NCBI RefSeq assembly: GCF_910583865.1
Contig: NZ_CAJTYX010000023.1
Location: 1-47,210 of the forward strand
Length of the DNA stretch: 47,210 nt
Reading direction: 5' to 3'
Source of the DNA: an uncultured Muribaculum sp.
Lineage (GTDB): Bacteria > Bacteroidota > Bacteroidia > Bacteroidales > Muribaculaceae
Shown: piece by piece, positions 32,096 to 41,108 of the stretch
Layout: every line of letters begins with the position of its first letter
Numbering within the stretch: position 1 is the stretch's first letter
Made by a program: the position numbers and the translations under genes
The notes under the pieces: generated by a model
Told to the model about the DNA's origin: nothing
Seen by the model: only the letters and a program-made list of their open reading frames with translations
The model's database searches: none

Positions 32096-33397
32096 TCAAG
32101 CATTTGCAAGAGAGGCCTTTTTTGAAGCTTTTGCGTCCTCTTCTGTCATATTGAGGGTGACGGGGCGGAGTACGGTGAGCTGTAGCAGCACGGCCACCAC
32201 GAGGACGGAGGCCATCATGGCGAATCCGAGTCCCATCTTTCCTTCCGCAGCCAGCGAGCCGAGGAAGTCGGTGGCGAAAGCCCCGATAAACAGGCCGCAC
32301 ATGTTCATAAGGCCATAGGCGGAGCCTCTGTTGCGCGATGAGACGAACTGGCAGAGTATGGGCATGTTGTTGGCGTCGAACAGGCCGTAACCGAGACCGA
32401 AGAGCACGCCCGCTCCTATGGCGGCAAAGAGCGACGAGCCGAATCCCATCATCACCAACGAGGGTATCATCAGCGACAACCCTATCGCGGAAGTGTAGAT
32501 GCGACCTTTCACATTGCGTTTCGACCAGTTGTCGGCGAGCGGCCCTCCCACCATAACTCCTATGAACGAGCTAATGGCTGTGGTGATAGTGGCTATCGGG
32601 CCGGCCACCACCATGGATATGCCGAGCGAGGATGCGAAAAGTTCGGGAAGCCAGTTTTTGGTGGACCATCCGGGCACCGAGCAGGATGCGAAGAAGAAGA
32701 GTATAGTCCAGAAAGCCACGTTGCCGAGCAGCATGCCGAGCGAGGATTTCACGCCTGCGAGACCCGACCTGATGGTAACGGCCAGCGAAGCCTTTGCCGC
32801 CGGAGCTTCCGAGGCTGTCCTTTTCTCATACAGGAATGCGACGAGCACCAAAGCATAAAGTATGCCGATGATTCCGAACCAATGGAAAGTGGCCTGCCAT
32901 GAGAGTTGTTCGGCCACGAAAGCGCCGAAGCCCCCGACAGCCTGACCCATATAGAGACCGGTCATGTGTATGCCTATGGCGAGGCTGAGCTGCTTGCCTG
33001 TGAAATAGTCGGCTATCAGCGACAGCGCGGCAGGGATATAAAGTGCCTCGCTCACGCCCATGATGGCACGGAGCACATACACTTCGTGGAAAGTAGTGGC
33101 ATATCCGAGGAGGAGCGTCACCGTCGACCATACGATCAACGACCCTACTATGAGCCATTTGCGGTTTACCCTGTCGGCGATTATACCGGAAATAGGGCTA
33201 CAGAATCCGTAGATCCACATGAATGCGGCCATCACCTTGCCGAACATTATTGTCGACTCCAGATCGGAAATGTCTGCGGCCATCGACTCACGCATTGTCG
33301 AGAGCATCTGACGGTCCATGTAATTGAGCAACGCGACAATCCATAACAGCCCGACAACGAGCCACGGATACCATTTTTTCAGTTTCAGAGAGTTCAT
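32096..33397 (-). CDS. nanT: MFS transporter, probably for sialic acid
   Basis: 433 aa with 12 hydrophobic segments and major-facilitator signatures (NYMDRQMLSTM near residue 25, DRVNRKWLIVGS, YIPAALSLIADYFTGKQLSLAIGIHMTG). It resembles the ExuT/anion:cation symporter branch used as NanT in Bacteroidetes. Being first in an operon with the sialate lyase and epimerase, uptake of N-acetylneuraminate across the inner membrane is the likely role. No sialidase or outer-membrane NanOU pair lies in the window, so free sialic acid would have to come from enzymes encoded elsewhere or from other bacteria. Confidence 0.85.
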   Translation of the reverse strand: MNSLKLKKWYPWLVVGLLWIVALLNYMDRQMLSTMRESMAADISDLESTIMFGKVMAAFMWIYGFCSPISGIIADRVNRKWLIVGSLIVWSTVTLLLGYATTFHEVYVLRAIMGVSEALYIPAALSLIADYFTGKQLSLAIGIHMTGLYMGQAVGGFGAFVAEQLSWQATFHWFGIIGILYALVLVAFLYEKRTASEAPAAKASLAVTIRSGLAGVKSSLGMLLGNVAFWTILFFFASCSVPGWSTKNWLPELFASSLGISMVVAGPIATITTAISSFIGVMVGGPLADNWSKRNVKGRIYTSAIGLSLMIPSLVMMGFGSSLFAAIGAGVLFGLGYGLFDANNMPILCQFVSSRNRGSAYGLMNMCGLFIGAFATDFLGSLAAEGKMGLGFAMMASVLVVAVLLQLTVLRPVTLNMTEEDAKASKKASLANA

Positions 33398-33446
33398 GGT
33401 AAATTTTCGATTTAGAGAGAGTGATTATATGATTGATTTATGAGTG

Positions 33447-33477
33447 CAAAGTAAGTAAATAATTTCTAATAACCAAA
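33447..33477 (-). promoter_or_regulatory. nan operon promoter
   Basis: On the minus strand TTTG (33477-33474) and TTACTTTG (33454-33447) are separated by 19 nt. Start of transcription would be about 40 nt before the nanT start codon. Confidence 0.55.
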
Positions 33478-33562
33478 ATAATTAATAAAATATTTTATTA
33501 AAGAGGGTATCACTGTACTCCTTTTAACCGATATCCCCAAACTATTGCATGATAAAGGATTA

Positions 33563-33584
33563 AATTCAACAACAGTGTTGAATT
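33563..33584. promoter_or_regulatory. candidate operator between nanT and mutS
   Basis: AATTCAACA and TGTTGAATT form a perfect 9-bp inverted repeat with a 4-bp spacer. Its right end touches the -33 box of the mutS promoter, and it lies about 110 bp upstream of the nan promoter. It looks like a binding site for a dimeric regulator; which gene it serves is not clear. Confidence 0.5.
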
Positions 33585-33615
33585 TTGCACAGATGCGCCC
33601 AAAAGCGTAACTTTA
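33584..33615 (+). promoter_or_regulatory. mutS promoter
   Basis: TTTG at 33584-33587 and TAACTTTA at 33608-33615 with exactly 20 nt between; only the last base of the -7 box differs from consensus. The predicted leader is about 15 nt. Confidence 0.6.
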
Positions 33616-33637
33616 CAGTATAAATATTGAATTGATA

Positions 33638-36253
33638 ATGGCTAAGAAGATAGTAGAGACGCCTCTGATGAAGCAGTATGTGGAGATGAAAGGGAAGCAC
33701 CCCGACGCGATACTGCTATTCAGGGTCGGTGACTTCTATGAGACTTTTTCCGACGACGCCATCGTTGCCTCCGAGATTCTCGGCATAACGCTTACGCGGC
33801 GCGCCAACGGGACTGCCCAGTATGTCGAGCTTGCCGGATTTCCCCACCATGCCCTCGACAGCTACCTGCCGAAGCTCGTCAGGGCCGGGAAGCGTGTGGC
33901 CATCTGCGAACAGCTTGAGGATCCTAAGCTCACCAAAAAGCTGGTGAAGCGCGGCATCACCGAACTTGTCACTCCCGGCGTGGCGGTGAGCGACACTGTG
34001 CTCAATCATAGGGAGAACAATTTCGTGGCAGCCGTGCACTTCACGCGCACGACGTTGGTTGGCGTGTCGTTTCTCGATATATCCACCGGAGAGTTTTTCG
34101 TCGGCGAGGGAGATGCCGATTATATCGACAAGCTCATCAACAACTTTTCGCCCAAGGAGGTACTCGTGGAGCGCGGCAACCGCAAGCTGCTCGAAGAGAA
34201 ATTCTCGGGCAAGCTGTTGAGTTTCGAGCTTGACGACTGGATATTCACCGACGACGCGGCCCGCGACCGCCTGCTCAAGCAGTTCGCCACCTCCTCGCTT
34301 AAAGGATTCGGCGTGCACGGCATGCATGCCGCCATAGTCGCCGCCGGCGCCATACTGCATTACCTCGACATCACCAACCATACCCAGACGGGACATATCA
34401 CCAAGCTAACCCGCGTGGAGGAGGGCACGTATGTGCGCCTCGACAAATTTACTGTAAAGAACCTTGAACTTGTGGAGCCGCTCTGCGAGGATGGACGCAG
34501 CCTCCTCCAGGTGCTCGACCGCACCGTCACCCCTATGGGCGCGCGACTGATGCGCCGCTGGCTCCTGTTCCCACTCACCGATATGAAGGCCGTCAACGCG
34601 CGTCTCGACGTGGTGGAGGGGTTCATGCGCCATCCCGACGAGCGCACGCTGCTGAAGGAGGGACTTGAACAGGCAGGCGACATGGAGAGGGTCATCTCCA
34701 AGGTGGCCGTGGGACGTGTGACACCGCGCGAACTTGTGCAGTTGCGCGACGCCCTGCGTGCCGTAGCTCCCATAAAGGCCATGTGCATGCAGTCGGAGAC
34801 CACCGCCCTGCGCTCTATCGGCGAGCAGCTGAACCCGTGCGAAGGGATTCGCGACCGCATAGCCCGCGAGATCATGGACGACGCCCCGGCGCTCCTGAGC
34901 CGGGGCATGGTGGTGCGCGACGGTGTGGACGCCGAACTTGACGAACTCCGCGAAATCGCCTCGCAAGGGAAAGGCTACCTTATGAGGGTGCAGCAGCGCG
35001 AGATAGAGGCTACCGGCATCACGAGCCTGAAAATCGGCTACAACAATGTGTTCGGCTACTATATCGAGGTGACCAACACCCATAAGTCGAAAGTGCCGCA
35101 GGAGTGGATACGCAAGCAGACCCTTGTCAACGCCGAACGCTATATCACCCAGGAACTAAAAGAATACGAGGAGAAGATACTCGGCGCCCAGGACCGCATC
35201 GCCATAATAGAAACACGCATATTCACCGACCTCGTCGCCGCCGTGGCAGAATACATCCCGGCCATCCAGCTCGACGCGCATATGCTCGCGCGGCTCGACG
35301 TGCTCGCGTCGTTCACTCGCGTGGCCATGGAGAACCACTACAACCGCCCCGTGGTCGACGATTCCCTCACGATAGAGCTTCATGAGGCGCGCCACCCGGT
35401 GATAGAGCGCCAGCTCCCTGCCGGAGAGCCTTACATCACCAACAGCGTCAATCTGGCAAATGACGCCACCCAGATAATGATGATCACCGGGCCTAACATG
35501 TCGGGCAAGTCGGCGCTCCTGCGCCAGACGGCGCTCAACGTGATAATGGCGCAGACGGGATGCTTCGTGGCTGCGGATTCGGCGCGTATAGGCATCGTCG
35601 ACAAGGTGTTCACGCGCGTGGGGGCGAGCGACAACATATCGCTCGGCGAGTCGACCTTCATGGTGGAGATGAACGAGGCCGCCTCGATTCTCAACAACAT
35701 GAGCGAACGTTCGCTGATACTGTTCGACGAACTTGGGCGCGGCACATCCACCTACGACGGCATATCCATAGCCTGGGCCATCGTGGAGCACATACACGAG
35801 CATGGCGACATGCACCCCAAGACGCTGTTCGCCACCCATTACCATGAGCTTAACGACATGGAGTCGACCTACCGGCGCATAGCCAACTACAACGTGTCGG
35901 TCAAAGACATCGGCGGGAAGGTGGTGTTCCTGCGCAAGCTCCAGCGCGGAGGGTCGGAACACAGTTTCGGCATACATGTGGCGCGGCTCGCGGGCATGCC
36001 GAAGTCTATCGTCGAGCGCGCCTCCGGCGTTCTCCGTCAGCTTGAGGCAGCCAACCGCCGGGAAGAGGGCGCGCATGTGTCGGTAGCGGCCCCCGTGGAG
36101 GGTGGAATGCAGCTGTCGTTCTTCCAGCTTGACGACCCCGTGCTGTCGCAGATACGCGACGAGATAATCAATCTCGACATAGACAACCTCACCCCCATGG
36201 CGGCGCTCAACAAGCTCAACGACATACGCGCCATCATCACCGGAAAGGCATAA
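33638..36253 (+). CDS. mutS: DNA mismatch repair ATPase MutS
   Basis: 871 aa, the normal length. MutS recognises mispairs and starts mismatch repair with MutL. The N-terminal mismatch-contact motif GDFYETF has F33-Y34-E35. Connector, lever and clamp domains follow, then the ATPase with Walker A GPNMSGKS (618-625), Walker B LILFDELGRGTS and the signature TTYHELN-like FATHYHELNDME. The C-terminal part ends with QLSFFQLDDPVLSQIRDEI, a region similar to the beta-clamp/dimerisation tail. I chose ATG 33638; a TTG two codons upstream is possible. Single-gene unit ended by the hairpin at 36313. Confidence 0.96.
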   Translation: MAKKIVETPLMKQYVEMKGKHPDAILLFRVGDFYETFSDDAIVASEILGITLTRRANGTAQYVELAGFPHHALDSYLPKLVRAGKRVAICEQLEDPKLTKKLVKRGITELVTPGVAVSDTVLNHRENNFVAAVHFTRTTLVGVSFLDISTGEFFVGEGDADYIDKLINNFSPKEVLVERGNRKLLEEKFSGKLLSFELDDWIFTDDAARDRLLKQFATSSLKGFGVHGMHAAIVAAGAILHYLDITNHTQTGHITKLTRVEEGTYVRLDKFTVKNLELVEPLCEDGRSLLQVLDRTVTPMGARLMRRWLLFPLTDMKAVNARLDVVEGFMRHPDERTLLKEGLEQAGDMERVISKVAVGRVTPRELVQLRDALRAVAPIKAMCMQSETTALRSIGEQLNPCEGIRDRIAREIMDDAPALLSRGMVVRDGVDAELDELREIASQGKGYLMRVQQREIEATGITSLKIGYNNVFGYYIEVTNTHKSKVPQEWIRKQTLVNAERYITQELKEYEEKILGAQDRIAIIETRIFTDLVAAVAEYIPAIQLDAHMLARLDVLASFTRVAMENHYNRPVVDDSLTIELHEARHPVIERQLPAGEPYITNSVNLANDATQIMMITGPNMSGKSALLRQTALNVIMAQTGCFVAADSARIGIVDKVFTRVGASDNISLGESTFMVEMNEAASILNNMSERSLILFDELGRGTSTYDGISIAWAIVEHIHEHGDMHPKTLFATHYHELNDMESTYRRIANYNVSVKDIGGKVVFLRKLQRGGSEHSFGIHVARLAGMPKSIVERASGVLRQLEAANRREEGAHVSVAAPVEGGMQLSFFQLDDPVLSQIRDEIINLDIDNLTPMAALNKLNDIRAIITGKA

Positions 36254-36312
36254 GCCGCACAAGGCAATCGCATATACATTATATATATCTACACATACAT
36301 CTCTAATAACAC

Positions 36313-36350
36313 GACACGCCCGGACCAGATCGGCCCGGGCGTGTCTATTT
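36313..36350. terminator. terminator between mutS and secDF
   Basis: A perfect 11-bp GC-rich stem (36313-36323 with 36335-36345) is followed by TATTTT. mutS and secDF converge here (stops at 36253 and 36372), so it probably serves both. Confidence 0.8.
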
Positions 36351-36371
36351 TCAGTTATGGTCTTTTCAGGA

Positions 36372-39266
36372 TTATGCTGCGACTTTCTTACCGGAAGCGC
36401 GACGGCGGTCGGTGAGATAAGCCACGGGAGCCGCGATGTAGATGGTCGACAGCGTACCGGTGATCACGCCGAAGAGCATTGCGAAAGTGAAGCTGCGGAT
36501 GGCCTCACCACCGAGGATGAAGATACAGAGCAGCACGAGCACGGTCGAGGCCGAGGTCATGATGGTACGTCCGAGAGTCGAGTTGAGCGACTTGTTGATG
36601 GTGGTGAAGAAGTCCTGCTTGGGATAGAGACCGACGTTCTCACGCACACGGTCGAACACAACCACGGTGTCGTTGATCTGGTAGCCGATCACGGTAAGGA
36701 TGGCCGCGATAAACGACTGGTCGATCTCCATCGAGAATGGGAGGACGCCCCAGAAGAGGGTGTAGAATCCGATCACGGTGAATGCGGTGAAAGCTACGGC
36801 CGCGAGAGCGCCAACGGAGAATGCCACGTTGTGGAAGCGGAGCAGGATGTAGAGGAACATCGCGATGAGCGACAGGATGACGGCGATATAGGCGTTCTGC
36901 TTCATGTCGGCAGCGATGGTCGGGCCGACTTTCTGCGACTGCTGGATGCCGACATTTTCGTTGGTGGTCGAGAAGTCCTCAAGGCTCATGCCGCCGAGGT
37001 CGTTCTGGAGGGCGTTGTAGAGGATGTTGGTGATCTCCTGGTCCACACCGTCGGTCTCCTCATTGATCTTGTAGTTGGTGGAGATACGCACCTTGGTATC
37101 GTTGTCGATGGTGATTACCGAAAGCGACGCGTCGGGGAACATCGGGGCGAGACGCTGCTGCAGCTCTGCCGTCTTTACGGGATGGTCGAACTGCACGATG
37201 TAGTTGCGGCCGCCGGAGAAGTCGATGCCCTGGTTGAGGCCGCGGGCGAAGAGCGAGATTACCACGATGATGATGAACGCCAACGCTACCATGAACGACA
37301 CCTTGCGCGCGCCGAGGAAGTTGAAGTTGACATTCTCAAGCTTGCCGCGCGACAGCGGAGTGGTGAACGTGAGGTTGATGAACGGCTTGGTCTTGCCGAA
37401 AGCCACGAATACCAGACGGGTCAGGAACACTGCCGTGAAGAACGAGCAGACGATGCCGATGATAAGGGTGGTGGCGAAGCCCTTGATGGGTCCCGTACCG
37501 TAGAGGAGCAGGATCACTGCCGTGATGATCGAGGTGAGGTTGGAGTCGAAGATGGCCGAGAAGGCGTTGGAATAGCCGTCGGCGATAGCCTGATGGATGT
37601 TCTTGCCGGCGCGAAGCTCCTCCTTGGCGCGCTCGAAGATGAGCACATTGGCGTCGACCGCCATACCGAGCGCAAGCACGATACCTGCGATACCGGAGAG
37701 GGTCAGCACCGCCTGGAACGAGGCGAGGATGCCGAATGTGAAGAAGAGGTTGCAGACGAGTCCTATGTTGGCGATGAGTCCGGGTATGACACCGTAGAAT
37801 GCCATCATGAAGATCATAAGGAGCACAAGGGCGATTGCGAACGACAGGAAACCGTCGTGGATGGCCTGCTTGCCGAGCGACGGGCCGATTACGGTGTCGC
37901 TGACGATGTCGACCTTGGCGGCCATCTTACCGGACTTGAGCACGTTGGCAAGGTCCTTGGCGTCATCGACGCTGAAGTTGCCGGTAATCTGCGAGCGTCC
38001 GCCCTCGATCACACTGTTGATACGCGGAGCCGAGTAGACAGCCTCGTCGAGCACGATTGCCACGGGCTTGCCGAGGTTGTTCTGGGTGACACGTGCCCAC
38101 TGCTTGGCACCTTCGCTGTTCATCTCCATGCTCACGTAGTTACCCTGGAGATTGTCGAAGTCACTGGTGGCGTTGGTCACCACGTCGCCTCCGAGAGCGG
38201 GCTTGCCGTTGTTGCTCTTAAGGGCGATAAGCTGGTATATGTCAGCCTTGCGGGTGGTGTTGGTAACGGTATCAGTATAGGTCACTTCCTGTGGCTTCAC
38301 CTCCCAGCGCAGCTTGAGGTTGGTGGGGAGGATACGGGCCGCGGTGGCGGTGCCGAGAATCGAGTCGATCACCTCGCGGTGGGCCTGAGTGGCCATGCCG
38401 ATGTAGGGAGTGCCTGCGTAGCCCTGTCCGTCGAAGTAGCCGAAGAATGTCTTGGCCACGCCGGTGCTGTCGGCGCGGAGAGCGTTCTCGAGGGCCATGA
38501 GCTGGCTCTGGATGTCCTCAAGGTTATACACCTCGTAGAATTCCAGATTGGCCGAAGCCTTCAGCAGGTCGCGCACACGGTCGTGCTCCTTGACGCCCGG
38601 CAATTCAAGCAGGATCTGTCCGTCCTTCTCAAGCTCCTGGATGTTGGGGGCAACCACGCCGAACTGGTCGATACGGTTGCGGAGCACGTTGGTCGACGAG
38701 TTGACGCGATCCTTCACCTCCTGCTTGACGGTGGCTTCCACCTGGTCGGCGCTTTCACCGCGCTTGGCCACGTTCTTGAACACCACGGCCATGTCGGCGC
38801 CAGGCTCCATCTCCTTGTACTGCTTGAAGAAGGCAGCCACGTAGTCGCTGGTCTTGGTACGCTTCACCACAGAGTCGGTGGCGGCGAGGACGCGGTTGAA
38901 TGTCTTGTTGTCGTCGGCGTTGGCTATAGAGCGAAGAATGTCGGGTACGCTGACCTGGAGGATAACGTTCATACCTCCTTTCAGGTCGAGGCCGAGGCCC
39001 ACACCCATTTTCTGTACCTGATTGAATGTATAGCCGAATACCGGGTACACCTTCTCTTTTCCGATCGAGTCGATGTAGTTCTTGTAAGCCTTTGTGTAAG
39101 CTTCGGAATTGGCATCGCCGTTGGCGATTGCCAGCGCGTACTCCTGGCCTTTCTTCTCATAGCGGTTTGTGACCCACGTGAATGAGAGATAGAACAGACA
39201 CACGAGCACGAGGAAGATTGCTATTACACCGGAAATCGCGCTTCCGGTCGTACCTTTGCTTTGCAT
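36372..39266 (-). CDS. secDF: fused protein translocase subunit SecDF
   Basis: 964 aa, SecD and SecF in one polypeptide, as usual in Bacteroidales. The SecD half has TM1 (SGVIAIFLVLVCLFYLSF), the motif GLGLDLKGGMNVILQV, a large periplasmic P1 domain and the DANVLIFER-type segment (AVDANVLIFERAKEEL). The SecF half starts around GARKVSFMVALAFIIIVVISL, with GIDFSGGRNYIVQF and the matching TVVVFDRVRENVG. It uses the proton gradient to help pull exported proteins out of the SecYEG channel. The 529-bp region upstream is shared with metK. Confidence 0.96.
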   Translation of the reverse strand: MQSKGTTGSAISGVIAIFLVLVCLFYLSFTWVTNRYEKKGQEYALAIANGDANSEAYTKAYKNYIDSIGKEKVYPVFGYTFNQVQKMGVGLGLDLKGGMNVILQVSVPDILRSIANADDNKTFNRVLAATDSVVKRTKTSDYVAAFFKQYKEMEPGADMAVVFKNVAKRGESADQVEATVKQEVKDRVNSSTNVLRNRIDQFGVVAPNIQELEKDGQILLELPGVKEHDRVRDLLKASANLEFYEVYNLEDIQSQLMALENALRADSTGVAKTFFGYFDGQGYAGTPYIGMATQAHREVIDSILGTATAARILPTNLKLRWEVKPQEVTYTDTVTNTTRKADIYQLIALKSNNGKPALGGDVVTNATSDFDNLQGNYVSMEMNSEGAKQWARVTQNNLGKPVAIVLDEAVYSAPRINSVIEGGRSQITGNFSVDDAKDLANVLKSGKMAAKVDIVSDTVIGPSLGKQAIHDGFLSFAIALVLLMIFMMAFYGVIPGLIANIGLVCNLFFTFGILASFQAVLTLSGIAGIVLALGMAVDANVLIFERAKEELRAGKNIHQAIADGYSNAFSAIFDSNLTSIITAVILLLYGTGPIKGFATTLIIGIVCSFFTAVFLTRLVFVAFGKTKPFINLTFTTPLSRGKLENVNFNFLGARKVSFMVALAFIIIVVISLFARGLNQGIDFSGGRNYIVQFDHPVKTAELQQRLAPMFPDASLSVITIDNDTKVRISTNYKINEETDGVDQEITNILYNALQNDLGGMSLEDFSTTNENVGIQQSQKVGPTIAADMKQNAYIAVILSLIAMFLYILLRFHNVAFSVGALAAVAFTAFTVIGFYTLFWGVLPFSMEIDQSFIAAILTVIGYQINDTVVVFDRVRENVGLYPKQDFFTTINKSLNSTLGRTIMTSASTVLVLLCIFILGGEAIRSFTFAMLFGVITGTLSTIYIAAPVAYLTDRRRASGKKVAA

Positions 39267-39446
39267 GTGTTGGTTGTGATATGAATTAAAGTAGTTAATT
39301 GATTGTCGGAAAAGAAAATGTATGGAGCGACCGCAATGCGCCGGGACATCACCCTCGGCATTGTGCCACCCATGGGAAATCAGCGCCGGGCCTCACGTTT
39401 TTCAGAAAACATGAGATTTAGCGCTATTTTTCAGCGTGCAAATATA
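39267..39446 (-). promoter_or_regulatory. secDF upstream region: possible promoter and structured leader
   Basis: On the minus strand TATATTTG (39446-39439) matches the -7 box, but the -33 box is poor. The transcript from there to the start codon would be about 165 nt. It contains a hairpin from ctcacgtttt and aaaacatgag (plus-strand words near 39390-39414) and GC-rich repeated GCCGGGC/CCCGGCGC words. Closer to the gene, a weaker TACTTTAA lies near 39294-39287. No gene is seen here. Confidence 0.35.
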
Positions 39447-39527
39447 GTGTTTTTTTCTCATAATCCATTATATATGCTATCCTAAATCGCATTTTACGGG
39501 TGGCGTGCGGTAAATTTCCGTGTTCTT

Positions 39528-39561
39528 TTTGTCTTAATCCGGAAGAAAAAGCGTAACTTTG
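39528..39561 (+). promoter_or_regulatory. metK promoter
   Basis: TTTG at 39528-39531 and a perfect TAACTTTG at 39554-39561, 22 nt apart (slightly long). The predicted start, near 39568, falls about 10 nt before the SAM-II aptamer. Confidence 0.6.
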
Positions 39562-39578
39562 CACCACGATAACAATCC

Positions 39579-39629
39579 GGGTGGACAAATTTGGCTGCTT
39601 GCAACCACCGTAAAAAATGCTAAAACCGC
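39579..39629 (+). promoter_or_regulatory. SAM-II-type riboswitch aptamer
   Basis: The segment aligns with the SAM-II (metA-element) pattern. P1 is GGTGG (39580-39584) paired with CCACC (39605-39609). Its loop carries AAATTTGG and CTGCTTGCAA. After P1 comes GTAAAAAATGCTAAAACC, with the conserved GCUAAA. The TTTGG of the loop can pair with AAAACC to form the H-type pseudoknot. In the classic structure that position reads CC/GG, so the pair is swapped here. Context is decisive: it sits in the metK leader. A competing helix GGACAA (39583-39588) with TTGTCC (39630-39635) could form without ligand. Confidence 0.72.
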
Positions 39630-39691
39630 TTGTCCTCATGCAGGGGAGCTGCACGACAGTTACGACAAAGGTTAATATGATGCATATTTTA

Positions 39692-39727
39692 CTCCGCCCG
39701 GGCATCTGCCGGTGACGGAGATTTTTT
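39692..39727 (+). terminator. leader terminator between the riboswitch and metK
   Basis: CTCCG (39692-39696) pairs with CGGAG (39716-39720), with an inner CCGG/CCGG pairing, followed directly by ATTTTTTAT. It lies 62 nt after the aptamer and 69 nt before metK, as expected for transcription attenuation. SAM-II switches are more often thought to act on translation, so this is notable. Confidence 0.65.
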
Positions 39728-39795
39728 ATGTCCGTTCATCATCACTCCGTAGCCGGGCAGACCGACATATAGAATAGAACAATCAGTAATATAAT

Positions 39796-41091
39796 ATGTG
39801 CAATATGGACAGGACTCATTATCTTTTTACTTCGGAATCAGTATCTGAGGGACATCCCGACAAGGTAGCCGACCAGATCAGCGACGCCGTTCTCGACGAG
39901 TTTCTCGCCCAGGACCCGGACTCGAAGGTGGCGTGCGAAACCCTTGTCACCACCGGACAGACGGTGATAGCCGGCGAAGTCAATTCCGAGGCCTACGTCG
40001 ACCTCCAGACCGTTGCCCGCAAGGTGATCACCGACATAGGCTATGACCGGAGCGAGCTTCGTTTCGACGGAAACGCATGCGGCATACTCTCGGCCCTGCA
40101 TGAGCAGAGCGCCGACATCAACCGAGGCGTGGACCGCGCCGTAAAGGAGGAGCAGGGTGCCGGCGACCAGGGCATGATGTTCGGCTTCGCCATCGACGAG
40201 ACCCCCGACTATATGCCTCTCCCGCTCTACCTCAGCCATCTGCTCCTTGTGGAATTGGCAAAGATACGCCGCGAGGGGCGCGACATGACCTATCTGCGGC
40301 CGGATGCCAAGAGCCAGGTGACAGTCGAATACGACACTGACAACGAGCCGGTGCGCATCCACACCATCGTTGTGTCGACGCAGCATGACGAGTTCATCCC
40401 CGCCGACGACACCGCGTCGCAGGCCGAGGCCGATGAGCTGATGCTCGACAAGATCCGCACCGACGTGCGCGACATACTGCTACCGCGTGTCAAGGCATTG
40501 CTCCCCGACAATCTGCGCGTCCTTTTCGACGACAAGCTTATACTGCATGTGAATCCCACCGGGAAATTCGTGATCGGCGGCCCTCACGGCGACACCGGCC
40601 TCACCGGCCGCAAGATCGTGGTCGACACCTACGGCGGCCGTGGCGCGCATGGCGGCGGCGCATTCTCCGGCAAAGATCCCTCGAAGGTCGACCGCTCGGC
40701 AGCATATGCGGCACGCCATATCGCCAAGAACCTGGTCGCCGCCGGGGTGGCGCGCGAGGCGCTCGTACAGGTAGCCTATGCCATAGGCGTGGCACACCCC
40801 GTGAGCCTTTATGTAAACACCCGAGGCACAGCCAAGGTGGCCATGAGCGATGCCGAGATTTCAGCCAAGGTAGCGGAACTATTCGACATGCGACCGCATG
40901 CCATCGAGCAACGCCTGAAGCTGCGCGCGCCCATATACCAGATGACTGCCGCCTACGGCCATGTGGGCCGCAAGCCCTGCAAGGCTGTATGGCACAGCAA
41001 GTGCGTCGCCGGACTGTCGCGCGAGGTAGAGCTTTTCACATGGGAAAAACTCGACCGCCTCGACGATGTACGCAGCGCTTTCGGCCTGTAA
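39796..41091 (+). CDS. metK: S-adenosylmethionine synthase
   Basis: 431 aa (428 if ATG 39805 is used, which gives MDRTHYLFTSES). It makes SAM from methionine and ATP. Family motifs are FTSESVSEGHPDKVADQISDAVLD at the N terminus (ATP/methionine site), the hexapeptide-type GAGDQGMMFGFA (residues about 120-131), and GGGAFSGKDPSKVDRSAAYAARH near 290. Slightly long compared with the E. coli enzyme (384), as in other Bacteroidetes. It is controlled by the upstream SAM-II-like leader, giving end-product feedback. Confidence 0.96.
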   Translation: MCNMDRTHYLFTSESVSEGHPDKVADQISDAVLDEFLAQDPDSKVACETLVTTGQTVIAGEVNSEAYVDLQTVARKVITDIGYDRSELRFDGNACGILSALHEQSADINRGVDRAVKEEQGAGDQGMMFGFAIDETPDYMPLPLYLSHLLLVELAKIRREGRDMTYLRPDAKSQVTVEYDTDNEPVRIHTIVVSTQHDEFIPADDTASQAEADELMLDKIRTDVRDILLPRVKALLPDNLRVLFDDKLILHVNPTGKFVIGGPHGDTGLTGRKIVVDTYGGRGAHGGGAFSGKDPSKVDRSAAYAARHIAKNLVAAGVAREALVQVAYAIGVAHPVSLYVNTRGTAKVAMSDAEISAKVAELFDMRPHAIEQRLKLRAPIYQMTAAYGHVGRKPCKAVWHSKCVAGLSREVELFTWEKLDRLDDVRSAFGL

Positions 41092-41108
41092 GCACACGGA
41101 GGACCCAT

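Noticed and set aside
33632..33637. TTG start for mutS two codons upstream
   Set aside because: ATG at 33638 directly gives the conserved N terminus; the TTG adds nothing recognisable.
36357..39185. 942-codon open frame opposite secDF
   Set aside because: Highly acidic, His/Gly/Val-rich shadow of the secDF coding sequence caused by codon bias in GC-rich DNA; secDF is unmistakable on the other strand.
39300..39440. 6S RNA or another known ncRNA upstream of secDF
   Set aside because: No complementary ends, central bubble or terminator could be recognised, so I kept it as a possible leader only.
39579..39635. SAM-I (S-box) riboswitch before metK
   Set aside because: The GCAACC...GCTAAA words recall the S-box, but the four-way junction with P2/P3/P4 is missing; the short pseudoknot layout fits SAM-II better.
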